Of a DNA stretch of 18,042 nt, positions 5,585 to 12,769 are shown piece by piece. Every line of letters begins with the position of its first letter. Position 1 is the first letter of the stretch. Below the pieces are notes generated by a model, which saw nothing but the letters and a program-made list of their open reading frames with translations, was not told where the DNA came from and did no database searches. This DNA is from Dehalococcoidia bacterium UBA5760. Its GTDB lineage: Bacteria > Chloroflexota > Dehalococcoidia > Dehalococcoidales > UBA5760. Where the stretch lies: contig DIFA01000010.1 in the NCBI GenBank assembly GCA_002418895.1, forward strand, positions 1-18,042, read 5' to 3'. The translations under genes were made by a program, and so were the position numbers.

Positions 5585-6733
5585 ATGAAGATTGTTATCG
5601 CCCCGCAGGGCTTCAAGGGAAATCTTACCGCTCTAGAGGTATCGCGGGCAATCAGCAGAGGGATTAAACAGGTAATTCCCGATGCGGTAACTGTAATTGT
5701 GCCGATGGCAGACGGTGGAGAGGGTACGATGCAGGCCCTGGTCGATGCCATCGGGGGAAACATCATATCAGTGGAGGTAACCGACCCGATTGGAGAGCGC
5801 ATCACGGCTCGCTGGGCCATGTTAAGCGATGGGGTGACCGCCGTTATCGAGATGGCAGAGGCCTCAGGTCTTGACCTGATCCCACCGGAGAAACGTAATC
5901 CCCTGCTGACTACTACCTATGGCACCGGCGAATTGATCCGCGACGCACTTTCCAGAGGCTGCCGGAAATTCATCATCGGTATCGGCGGGAGCGCTACCAA
6001 TGACGGCGGCGCCGGAATGGCTCAGGCTCTTGGCATCAAACTGATCAACGCCAAGGGAGCAACCATCGCCCCGGGAGGAGCGGCGCTGATTGACCTGGAA
6101 GACATCGACACAACGACTATCGACCCGCGACTAGCCGACTGTGATATTCTCCTGGCCTCTGATGTTACCAATCCTCTCTGCGGCCCCGAGGGAGCCTCCT
6201 TTATCTACGGTCCGCAAAAGGGAGCTACTCCGGAAATGATAGTACAACTTGACGCAGCGTTAGCCCACTACGCAGATATTATCCAAGAAAAACTCGGCGC
6301 CGACATCAGGGATATCCCCGGAGCCGGGGCAGCCGGCGGCCTGGGTGCCGGTTTAATCGCCTTTCTCAAAGCCAAGGTGCTCCCTGGTATAGATATCGTT
6401 ATTCAAGCGACCAGCCTCGCCGAAAAAATGCCGGGGGCCAACCTGGTCTTTACCGGAGAGGGTAGAATAGACAGCCAAACCGCCAGTGGCAAGACGCCGG
6501 TGGGAGTCGCCCGAAAGGCCAAGGCCTTCGGGTTACCCGTCATTGCTATCACCGGTGAAATTGGCAACGGTTACGCTGCGGTTTACAGAGAGGGGATTGA
6601 CACGGTCTTCAGTATCGCCCCCGGTCCTATCACCTTCAGTCAGTCTACCGAGATGGCGGAGGAGCTAATTGCTGATGTTACCGAACGTGCCATGCGGCTG
6701 TTTATCTGCAAAAGGAAGCCGGGCTACCGATGA
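5585..6733 (+). CDS. glxK: Glycerate 2-kinase (GarK/GlxK family)
   Basis: This protein is 382 residues from the preferred start, the normal family length (~380). It phosphorylates D-glycerate with ATP, feeding it into lower glycolysis or serine/C2 metabolism; the family makes 2-phosphoglycerate. Hallmarks are KIVIAPQGFKGNLTA at the N-terminus, PMADGGEGT, IGIGGSATNDGGAGMAQALG, LASDVTNPLCGPEGAS, GAAGGLGAGL and TGEGRIDSQTASGKTP. A GTG at 5552 in the same frame would add 11 residues (AWRRYRNSDV and so on) that lack family similarity, so ATG 5585 is chosen although its Shine-Dalgarno is weak. Convergent with ispH, with a 33-bp gap. The gene symbol is by family, not certain. Confidence 0.9.
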   Translation: MKIVIAPQGFKGNLTALEVSRAISRGIKQVIPDAVTVIVPMADGGEGTMQALVDAIGGNIISVEVTDPIGERITARWAMLSDGVTAVIEMAEASGLDLIPPEKRNPLLTTTYGTGELIRDALSRGCRKFIIGIGGSATNDGGAGMAQALGIKLINAKGATIAPGGAALIDLEDIDTTTIDPRLADCDILLASDVTNPLCGPEGASFIYGPQKGATPEMIVQLDAALAHYADIIQEKLGADIRDIPGAGAAGGLGAGLIAFLKAKVLPGIDIVIQATSLAEKMPGANLVFTGEGRIDSQTASGKTPVGVARKAKAFGLPVIAITGEIGNGYAAVYREGIDTVFSIAPGPITFSQSTEMAEELIADVTERAMRLFICKRKPGYR

Positions 6734-6766
6734 GGGAAAACTTGAATTCCGTACCCCTGTCCAGGC

Positions 6767-7615
6767 TCAGGCTATTGATTCAAGCCTGGCAACTACATCA
6801 TTTATGGTCTCTTCAGCCGTAGAGGTTCCGCCGGTTATTCCTACACAGCGCTGACTTCTGAACCAGGCGGAGTCAATCTCATCAGCCGTCTCAACGAGAT
6901 AAGTTTTGGTAACTCTAGAACATAACCGGGCAAGACAGTTGGTATTGGCACTGTTATAACCACCGATAACAAGCATCAAGTCCACTCTGCCAGCCAGTTC
7001 AAGAGCGGATGCTTGCCGTTCCCTGATCTCGTGGCAGATAGTATCAATGACATATAACTCAGTATCTTTCGTGAAGGTAAGATCAACAAGCTTCTTGACA
7101 AAGTCAGTAAAATGGGCCGGGATCTGAGTTGTCTGAGATAGAACCCCCAACCGGCCTGGCAGAGGTTTAATCCCGTACACGAACTTCTCATCCAGTGTAG
7201 CTACCCCTTTACCCTTAGCCCATCCGATAACCCCCTCAACCTCCGGGTGATTGGCATCGCCATATATCACCACCCGGAAGCCGGCTTGAGCTAACCTCTG
7301 AGCGGCAAGCTGAGCCCGGTGAACAAAGGGGCAGGTAGTACTGACTATATCAATATGACGGGCCCGAAGATCCTCCTCCATCCGGGGACTCATGCCATGG
7401 GCACTGGTAACTACGATATTCCCCTTGATATCATCCACTCCTCCGGCCATCCTGACCCCGATACCGGCCAGTTTCTGCAGTACCGGCTGGTTATGCACAA
7501 TAGCACCCAGCGTCTCCAAAGCACCACGCTCACGAGCAATCTTCTCAACAATATCAATAGCCCGTCTAACCCCGAAACAAAACCCTATGCCACTGTCTTT
7601 TTTAATCTCTAGCAT
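6767..7615 (-). CDS. ispH: 4-hydroxy-3-methylbut-2-enyl diphosphate reductase (IspH/LytB)
   Basis: This 282-residue protein is full length for the compact IspH form. It is the last enzyme of the MEP isoprenoid pathway, turning HMBPP into IPP and DMAPP with a [4Fe-4S] cluster. The three cluster cysteines are C13 (GFCFGV), C95 (TTCPFV) and C194 (DTICHEI). Substrate and catalytic residues are also in place: His41 (IVHNQPV), His123 and Glu125 (GDANHPEVEG), Thr163 (SQTTQ) and the GGYNSANT loop. AGGA lies 8 nt before the ATG. It follows the macro-domain gene by 43 bp on the same strand and probably shares its transcript. Confidence 0.95.
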   Translation of the reverse strand: MLEIKKDSGIGFCFGVRRAIDIVEKIARERGALETLGAIVHNQPVLQKLAGIGVRMAGGVDDIKGNIVVTSAHGMSPRMEEDLRARHIDIVSTTCPFVHRAQLAAQRLAQAGFRVVIYGDANHPEVEGVIGWAKGKGVATLDEKFVYGIKPLPGRLGVLSQTTQIPAHFTDFVKKLVDLTFTKDTELYVIDTICHEIRERQASALELAGRVDLMLVIGGYNSANTNCLARLCSRVTKTYLVETADEIDSAWFRSQRCVGITGGTSTAEETINDVVARLESIA

Positions 7616-7658
7616 AACTCATTCCTGCAATACGACCCACAAAACCCCGCCCGGCTCA

Positions 7659-8225
7659 TCATTTCTCAACCAATTCCTTTAGAGCCTTTGAGTAAGCAGC
7701 AAATGTCTCGCTATCAAACAGCACGAAGACCACTTCTTCAAGAGCGGCAGGACCCTGTTGCAGGAAGGCGACGACAGTACTGAGAGCCACTTCGGCCGCC
7801 AGTTCAACCGGATAGCCATAGATACCGGTGCTTATTGAGGGAAAGGAGATGCTGTGCAGCTTGTTTCCCTCAGCCAACCGTAAACTCTCCTGATAGGCAC
7901 TGGCCAGCAGCTCCGATTCTCCCTTATCACCACCACGCCAGACGGAACCAACGGTGTGGATCACATAACTTGCCCTAAGATTACCGCCGGTGGTAATTAC
8001 CGCCTTACCGGTTGGCAGCCGCCCCTGCCGGGATACAATCTTTTTACACTCTTCTAAAATGGTGGGACCACCGGCCTTATGGATGGCGCCATCGACGCCG
8101 CCGCCACCCATTAAACTGGAATTAGCGGCATTGACAACGGCATCAGTACTCTGCTTGGTAATGTCCCCCTGGATTATATGCAGTCTGGAACTACCGACAG
8201 TAACTTCCGTAACCCGGTTCTCCAT
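7659..8225 (-). CDS. Macro-domain ADP-ribose hydrolase (YmdB-like)
   Basis: From the chosen start this protein is 188 residues, essentially one macro domain. Diagnostic segments are IIQGDIT (ADP-ribose adenine side), VVNAANSSLMGGGGVDGAIHKAGG (catalytic loop), ASYVIHTVGSVWRGG, and the diphosphate loop SISTGIYGYP. Family members remove O-acetyl from ADP-ribose or ADP-ribose from proteins or nucleic acids. The ORF stays open upstream to 8285, but those codons do not look like the family; ATG 8225 has GGGAG 8 nt before it and gives the MENRVTEV start. The predicted promoter at 8310-8281 is also compatible with this shorter start. The gene precedes ispH; no functional link between them is obvious. 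Confidence 0.88.
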   Translation of the reverse strand: MENRVTEVTVGSSRLHIIQGDITKQSTDAVVNAANSSLMGGGGVDGAIHKAGGPTILEECKKIVSRQGRLPTGKAVITTGGNLRASYVIHTVGSVWRGGDKGESELLASAYQESLRLAEGNKLHSISFPSISTGIYGYPVELAAEVALSTVVAFLQQGPAALEEVVFVLFDSETFAAYSKALKELVEK

Positions 8226-8280
8226 ATTCACACTCCCTGATTTCTTCAATTCTACCACATCGACAACCATCCGCCCGAAC

Positions 8281-8310
8281 AGCATATCATCAGGGGAAAT
8301 ATATTGACAA
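8281..8310 (-). promoter_or_regulatory. Promoter for the macro-domain gene and ispH
   Basis: On the minus strand TTGTCA (8310-8305) and an extended -10 TGA-TATGCT (hexamer 8286-8281) are 18 bp apart. Transcription would start near 8274, ~49 nt before ATG 8225. Its -35 box overlaps the -35 box of the divergent aro promoter by five bases. Confidence 0.5.
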
Positions 8311-8332
8311 ACCGTGTGCCTTATGCTAACTT
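8304..8332 (+). promoter_or_regulatory. Promoter for the aromatic operon
   Basis: A perfect -35 box TTGACA (8304-8309) is followed 17 bp later by a poor -10 hexamer TAACTT (8327-8332), which is preceded by TGC and so is an extended -10. Transcription would start near 8339, giving a 22-nt leader before the leader-peptide ATG. A 12-bp inverted repeat (GTCTA-CA-TAGAC, 8334-8345) covers the predicted start point and might be an operator. Confidence 0.5.
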
Positions 8333-8360
8333 AGTCTACATAGACGAGGTGAACGTCAAT

Positions 8361-8450
8361 ATGTTGAGTGTTGCTCTTCGCAAACTGTGTTATTATACCC
8401 GTTTTGCATTTACCTGGCGCATAAGGTGCGCCTGGAGGGATCAGCATTAA
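8361..8450 (+). CDS. Aromatic-rich attenuator leader peptide of the aro operon
   Basis: This 29-codon ORF runs from ATG 8361 to TAA 8448-8450, with GAGGTGA (8346-8352) 8 nt upstream, a very good Shine-Dalgarno. The middle reads CYYTRFAFTW, and a second Trp is codon 25. Tyr is at codons 11 and 12, Phe at 15 and 17, Trp at 19 and 25: six aromatic residues of 29. It lies between the aro promoter and a Rho-independent terminator, ahead of the DAHP synthase gene. This matches known leader peptides such as those of pheA and trp operons, whose codons for the end-product make the ribosome stall under starvation. Function is inferred from codon content, position and RNA pairing; no homology is claimed. 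Confidence 0.75.
   Translation: MLSVALRKLCYYTRFAFTWRIRCAWRDQH
8413..8435 (+). promoter_or_regulatory. Attenuator hairpin 1:2 inside the leader peptide ORF
   Basis: GGCGCA (8416-8421) pairs perfectly with TGCGCC (8427-8432) around the 5-nt loop TAAGG. CC (8413-8414) and GG (8434-8435) extend the stem after one mismatch. It overlaps codons 18-25, directly after the Phe codons and over the first Trp codon, so a ribosome stalled there would prevent it from forming. Confidence 0.65.
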
Positions 8451-8502
8451 ATAGATGCATTACGAGCCAACAAATTGAACAGTCGAAGCTCAGAAACCCT
8501 CC
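8434..8502 (+). promoter_or_regulatory. Predicted antiterminator pairing (2:3)
   Basis: GGAGGG (8434-8439, leader codons 25-27) is exactly complementary to CCCTCC (8497-8502), the 5' arm of the terminator. CGC (8429-8431) can add pairs with GCG (8507-8509). This pairing and the terminator exclude each other. A ribosome at the leader stop codon (8448-8450) would cover GGAGGG and so allow termination. Confidence 0.6.
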
Positions 8503-8528
8503 TAAAGCGGGAGGGTCTTTCTATTTTT
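8496..8528 (+). terminator. Rho-independent terminator in the aro leader (attenuator)
   Basis: ACCCTCC (8496-8502) pairs with GGAGGGT (8510-8516) in seven base pairs around the 7-nt loop TAAAGCG. It is followed by the T-rich CTTTCTATTTTT (8517-8528). It lies 62 bp before the aroF start and downstream of the leader peptide, so it would stop transcription before the structural genes unless the antiterminator forms. Confidence 0.8.
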
Positions 8529-8590
8529 AAAAGCAAAACAAGAGCAAACAGCATCGAAATATTCTATCCAGATAAAAAGTGAGGGGACAG

Positions 8591-9679
8591 ATGATAATCA
8601 TGAAAACCGACGCCACAAAAGATGAGGTAAACAATGTGGTTAAAGAAATAAATAAACTCGGGCTTAGAGCCGATGTTTCCAAGGGAAAATTCCGTACCAT
8701 AATCGGACTGGTCGGAGACGAAAGCAAGGTGCCGTTTGAACAACTGACCACACTACCCGGTGTAAAAGAGGCCGCCATGGTTGAAGTCCCCTATAAGCTA
8801 ATCAGTAAGGAATACGCCAAATTCTTCGACGATAGCACAGAGCACACGACGGTTATGGTAAAGAACATTGAGATAGGCGGAGACGAACCGGTATTTATTG
8901 CCGGACCTTGTGCCGTAGAGAGCCACCAGCAACTGCTGAGAATTGCTGAAGACGCAGCTAAGTGCGGAGCTCATATCCTGAGAGGAGGTATTTTCAAGCC
9001 GAGGAGTTCGGTACACTCTTTCCAGGGGCTGGGCTCGATAGGCTGGGAAGAAGCCAGAGAGGCCCTTAAATGGCTTCGCGAAGCAGGGGACAGGTTCGAC
9101 CTGGCAACAATAACCGAGGTAAGGGGAGAAACGCAGGTTGAACTGGCTGCTGAGTATGCCGACATACTCCAGATAGGGACGAGAAACATGTATAATCAAG
9201 ACCTGCTTACGAAGGTCGCCAGGACAAAGAAACCTATCCTGTTCAAACGCCATTTCGGCGCCAGCATTGAAGAATTCCTGTCTTTTGCGGAATACATTGC
9301 CGCTGAAGGCAACCGGAACATTATTCTCTGTGAAAGAGGAGTATTACCTGTAGGCAAAGGGAAGAACTACATCAGATATACTCTCGACCTGTCCGCCGTC
9401 CCGATCATTCAAAAAGAAACCTACCTGCCTATCATCGTAGACCCCAGTCATGCGGCCGGACGCCGAGACCTTATCTTCAAAATGAGTTGTGCCGCTATCG
9501 CCGTAGGTGCCAGCGGTCTGATGATTGAGATGCACTACAACCCGGCGGAAGCGCTGGTTGATGCGCAGCAAGCTATCACACCTGACGAACTTAAGGAGAC
9601 TATTGAAACCTGTCGTAAAATCAGCAAACTGATCCCAACAAGAAAAAATGAAAGAAATTCGACTAAGGCTGGGCAGTAA
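8591..9679 (+). CDS. aroF: 3-deoxy-7-phosphoheptulonate (DAHP) synthase, type I-beta
   Basis: This 362-residue enzyme condenses PEP with erythrose-4-phosphate, the first step of the shikimate pathway. Residues 1-70 match the ferredoxin-like regulatory domain of Thermotoga maritima DAHP synthase, which mediates feedback inhibition by Tyr and Phe. The barrel follows, with metal ligands recognisable as C107 (AGPCAVES), His in DPSHAAGRRD, Glu in MIEMHYNP and Asp in EALVDAQQ. Some motifs are unusual: KRHFGAS replaces the KRG-type motif and IRYTLDLS replaces TRNTLD. ATG 8591 is preferred, with GAGGGG 4 nt upstream; an in-frame GTG at 8579 would add four residues. First gene of the aro operon; overlaps aroB by 32 bp. 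Confidence 0.93.
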   Translation: MIIMKTDATKDEVNNVVKEINKLGLRADVSKGKFRTIIGLVGDESKVPFEQLTTLPGVKEAAMVEVPYKLISKEYAKFFDDSTEHTTVMVKNIEIGGDEPVFIAGPCAVESHQQLLRIAEDAAKCGAHILRGGIFKPRSSVHSFQGLGSIGWEEAREALKWLREAGDRFDLATITEVRGETQVELAAEYADILQIGTRNMYNQDLLTKVARTKKPILFKRHFGASIEEFLSFAEYIAAEGNRNIILCERGVLPVGKGKNYIRYTLDLSAVPIIQKETYLPIIVDPSHAAGRRDLIFKMSCAAIAVGASGLMIEMHYNPAEALVDAQQAITPDELKETIETCRKISKLIPTRKNERNSTKAGQ

Positions 9680-10721
9680 CAGCTACGATATTGATATCGG
9701 CCCGGGAATACTGAAGCAGAGCGGCCATCAGCTAAAGGAAATAGGCTTTGACGGCAGGCTGGTGGTCATCAGTAACCCCGTAGTACATGACCTGTACGGC
9801 GACGTCGTCGGGCGTAGCCTGACCGCGTCAGGATTTACGGTAACCACCCTCACCATCCCCGATGGGGAAGAGCAAAAGTCATTGGAAACGGCCGGCAGAC
9901 TATACCGTGAATTAGCCGAATGCCATGCGGAAAGAACCACGCCTATTCTAGCCCTGGGGGGAGGGGTTATCGGGGACTTAGCCGGATTCGTGGCTGCTAC
10001 ATACCTGAGGGGAGTCCCGCTGGTACAGTTACCGACCACCCTGCTGGCACAGGTTGACAGCAGCATCGGCGGTAAGGTGGCGCTGGATCACGACCGGTTA
10101 AAAAACAAAATCGGGGCCTTTTATCAGCCAAGGCTGGTAATCAGCGACATTGATACCATCAGAACCCTCGACGACAAGCAGTTTACCAACGGACTGGCTG
10201 AAGTGATAAAATATGGAGTTATTCGAGACGAAGGATTCTTTACCTACCTCGAGAATAACCTCGATAAGATCAAACTGCTCGATGCGGAGACGGTTGAGGA
10301 AATCGTCTTCAGGTCGGCTAAGATTAAGGCAGAGGTAGTGGAAAAGGACGAGAAGGATTTGGGGCTAAGGGCCATCCTGAACTTCGGCCATACCGTGGGA
10401 CATGCCGTTGAGTCAGTCTCAAATTTTAAGGTAAGCCACGGTGAAGCAGTAGCCATCGGGATGTTAGCAGCGGCCAGAATTTCCCAAAGAATGAGCATAC
10501 TTAAACAAAATGAACTGGCCAGACTGGAAGACCTTATCAAGCGGGCTGGATTACCCACCAGACTGCCCGACCCGGGAATGGGAAAACTGGTTGCGGCGAT
10601 GAAGCAGGACAAAAAGGTCTGGAAAGGAAGGCTGAGATTTATCCTACCCGAATCGCTGGGTAAGGTGTTCATTACCGAAGAGGTGGATATGTCCTTAGTA
10701 GAGCAGGCCCTGATAGGTTAG
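9648..10721 (+). CDS. aroB: 3-dehydroquinate synthase
   Basis: This 357-residue protein is full length for AroB, which cyclises DAHP to 3-dehydroquinate using NAD+ and a divalent metal. Key blocks are the NAD-binding GGGVIGDLAGFVAATYLRGVP, the substrate loop LPTTLLAQVDSSIGGKVALDH, EVIKYGVI, and the metal-binding NFGHTVGHAVE. The ATG lies 32 bp inside the end of aroF, and no clear Shine-Dalgarno is seen (CCCAACAAGAAAAA precedes it), so translation probably depends on coupling to aroF. The next gene starts one base after its stop codon. Confidence 0.96.
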   Translation: MKEIRLRLGSNSYDIDIGPGILKQSGHQLKEIGFDGRLVVISNPVVHDLYGDVVGRSLTASGFTVTTLTIPDGEEQKSLETAGRLYRELAECHAERTTPILALGGGVIGDLAGFVAATYLRGVPLVQLPTTLLAQVDSSIGGKVALDHDRLKNKIGAFYQPRLVISDIDTIRTLDDKQFTNGLAEVIKYGVIRDEGFFTYLENNLDKIKLLDAETVEEIVFRSAKIKAEVVEKDEKDLGLRAILNFGHTVGHAVESVSNFKVSHGEAVAIGMLAAARISQRMSILKQNELARLEDLIKRAGLPTRLPDPGMGKLVAAMKQDKKVWKGRLRFILPESLGKVFITEEVDMSLVEQALIG

Positions 10722-10722
10722 C

Positions 10723-11379
10723 ATGAAAAAGCCCGGAATCTGTGCTGTTATCACAAACAAGGACGAGAAAGCGCTGAGGGAGATTGAGCCTTTCGCTGAA
10801 CTATTCGAGGTCCGTATAGACTTCATCGGAGAGGGATGGCAGGACATAGCCAGGCGGCTTGAGAAACCATGGATAGCCTGCGCCAGGAGCGCTGTTGAAG
10901 GAGGCAGGTGGGAAAAGAGCGAAGCAGAACGGATGGAGGAGCTGGTGAAAGCCAGTGAGCTTGGCTGCGCAATGGTTGACATCGAGGTCGAGACAAGAGA
11001 ACTGGGGAAAATCATACCGCAGATTAAGAAGAAAGCAAAGTGCCTCCTGTCATTCCACGAACTAAAGAAAACGCCCCCCATCAACAACCTCAAAGAAATA
11101 GTCAAGAAACAGATGGAAGCCGGCGCCGATGTATGCAAGGTGATCACCACAGCAGGGAGCCTGGAGGATAATCTGACCATACTGAAGCTCATCACCGAGT
11201 TCCCTAAAACAAGGATGGTTTCCTTTGCCATGGGCCCGCTGGGTCTGGTGAGCCGGGTTCTCTGTCCACTGATCGGTGGTGATTTTACCTACGCATCGAT
11301 CGAAGAAGGCAGAGAGTCCGCACCCGGCCAGATAACTGCCAGACAGTTAAGGAAACTCTATGATATGGTGCCAAGATGA
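10723..11379 (+). CDS. aroD: 3-dehydroquinate dehydratase, type I
   Basis: This 218-residue protein is a type I (Schiff-base) dehydroquinase that converts 3-dehydroquinate to 3-dehydroshikimate. The catalytic pair is visible: His112 in LLSFHELKKTP and the Schiff-base Lys139 in VCKVITTA, 27 residues apart as in E. coli AroD (His143, Lys170). The N-terminal FEVRIDFI strand and MGPLGLVSR near the C-terminus also fit. It is somewhat shorter than the E. coli enzyme (252) at the N-terminus, as in many archaeal-type forms. It begins 1 bp after aroB and its TGA stop overlaps the aroE start (ATGA). Confidence 0.93.
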   Translation: MKKPGICAVITNKDEKALREIEPFAELFEVRIDFIGEGWQDIARRLEKPWIACARSAVEGGRWEKSEAERMEELVKASELGCAMVDIEVETRELGKIIPQIKKKAKCLLSFHELKKTPPINNLKEIVKKQMEAGADVCKVITTAGSLEDNLTILKLITEFPKTRMVSFAMGPLGLVSRVLCPLIGGDFTYASIEEGRESAPGQITARQLRKLYDMVPR

Positions 11380-12245
11380 CAAATAGAGTTGTATCGGGGA
11401 AAACACGGGTCTGCGGGGTCATCGGTGATCCTATCGAGCACACCATGTCACCGGTGATGCATAATGCTGCCTTCAGCGAACTGGGCATAGACTATGTCTA
11501 TCTTCCCTTCCGGGTAACAAAAGATGACCTGGGCCAGGCGATTGCAGGAGCCAGAGCTCTCAACCTGGCCGGCTTGAACGTCACCATCCCTCATAAAGTA
11601 GCCGTCATCTCATTTCTGGATGAGCTGGACCCCATTGCCGAGCGGATAGGTGCCGTTAACACGATAGTCAACGACAACGGGGCTTTGCGAGGTTACAACA
11701 CCGATGCTACCGGATTCCTACAGGCACTATTGGACAAGGGGATCAAACCAGAGGGAAAGAAAGTAGTTGTCCTGGGCGCGGGCGGCGCATCAAGAGGAAT
11801 TTCTTTCATCCTTGCAGAAAACGGCGCTAATCTGGTTATTCTGAACCGGCAGGTGGAGATAGAATGGGCAGAAAACCTGGCTCGTGAGATATCCCGGGCC
11901 TTTAAGAAAGAGACGGCAGCGCTGGAACTAAACGATGCAAACCTGGCAGAAGCACTGGAAGGAACCGATATCCTGGTTAATACAACCAGCGTCGGCATGA
12001 GCCCCGATATCAATGAGACGCCGGTCCCGATGAGGTTGCTGAAATCAACCCCGGTTGTTTTTGACATCGTATATAACCCTATACAGACGAGGCTGCTCAG
12101 AGAAGCGCAAGCAGCCGGTGCCAGTACAATAAGCGGGCTCGATATGCTTGCCTGGCAGGGAGCACTGGCCTTTGAAAAATGGACGGGCCTTAAAGCTCCC
12201 CTCGAACTGATGAAAAAAGAAGCTATGAAGGCCTTAGGAAAGTGA
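11376..12245 (+). CDS. aroE: Shikimate dehydrogenase
   Basis: This 289-residue enzyme reduces 3-dehydroshikimate to shikimate with NADPH. The substrate domain holds GVIGDPIEHTMSPVMHNAAF, the catalytic-lysine motif NVTIPHK and GAVNTIV, and GYNTDATGF with the conserved Asp. The nucleotide domain has the glycine-rich GAGGASRG followed by VILNRQ; the Asn-Arg at the end of the second strand suits NADPH. VNTTSVGM and the C-terminal GLDMLAWQGALAFEKWTG complete the family pattern. Start and stop overlap the neighbours by 4 bp each (ATGA with aroD, GTGA with aroK), showing tight translational coupling. Confidence 0.95.
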   Translation: MTNRVVSGKTRVCGVIGDPIEHTMSPVMHNAAFSELGIDYVYLPFRVTKDDLGQAIAGARALNLAGLNVTIPHKVAVISFLDELDPIAERIGAVNTIVNDNGALRGYNTDATGFLQALLDKGIKPEGKKVVVLGAGGASRGISFILAENGANLVILNRQVEIEWAENLAREISRAFKKETAALELNDANLAEALEGTDILVNTTSVGMSPDINETPVPMRLLKSTPVVFDIVYNPIQTRLLREAQAAGASTISGLDMLAWQGALAFEKWTGLKAPLELMKKEAMKALGK

Positions 12246-12769
12246 AGACGAGTATCGCCCTGATCGGTTTCATGGGGACAGGAAAGACTGCGGTGGGTAA
12301 GGCCCTGGCTGAGAAACTGGGTAAGGAGTTCTTTGAGCTTGATCTCCTCATTAAAAAGAAGTCGGGGAAGACTATTCCCGCAATATTCAAGGAGGACGGG
12401 GAAATATCCTTTCGAGAGTTCGAAATTGAGGTCGTTAAGGAAGTCAGCCAGCAGAGGAATGCTGTTATTGCCTGCGGGGGGGGTGTTATATTAAACAAAA
12501 TAAACATTGACCGGCTAAGAAAGGAAGCGGTAATCGTATACCTCACCGCCTCACCACGGGTAATACTAAGGCGGATATCAAGAGATACCGATGAGAGGCC
12601 ACTGCTAGCTGTAGCAAACCCTACCCTGACCATTAAAGATCTGTTAAGATTCCGCAGGCCGTTCTACGAACGGGCTGCCGACGTCACAGTAAATACCTCA
12701 AGGCTGGATATCGACTCCGTGGTCAGGCAAATAACAGCCAAGATAAAAGAGTATGAAAGCCTTAGTTGA
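12242..12769 (+). CDS. aroK: Shikimate kinase
   Basis: This 175-residue P-loop kinase phosphorylates shikimate at the 3-hydroxyl with ATP. The Walker A motif is GFMGTGKT with Lys15. The shikimate-binding Asp34 is kept, but the first acidic residue of the usual DxD pair is Glu32 (ELD instead of DxD). ACGGGVIL carries the conserved GGG substrate loop and RDTDERPLL is the lid region. The start is GTG within the GTGA overlap with the aroE stop. The last 17 bp overlap aroA in another frame. Confidence 0.93.
   Translation: MKTSIALIGFMGTGKTAVGKALAEKLGKEFFELDLLIKKKSGKTIPAIFKEDGEISFREFEIEVVKEVSQQRNAVIACGGGVILNKINIDRLRKEAVIVYLTASPRVILRRISRDTDERPLLAVANPTLTIKDLLRFRRPFYERAADVTVNTSRLDIDSVVRQITAKIKEYESLS

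Noticed and set aside
6761..6789. Hairpin CCAGGCT / AGCCTGG at the glycerate kinase-ispH junction as bidirectional terminator
   Set aside because: The 15-nt loop is large, no T-tract follows on either strand, and one arm lies in ispH coding sequence.
8455..8478. Second tiny ORF (MHYEPTN) after the aro leader peptide
   Set aside because: Only seven codons, and GGAGGG is 15 nt upstream, too far for a normal Shine-Dalgarno. The GGAGGG segment is better explained by antiterminator pairing.
8339..8590. T-box riboswitch in the aro leader
   Set aside because: No AGGGTGGNACCGCG T-box core is present, and a leader peptide with aromatic codons explains the terminator.
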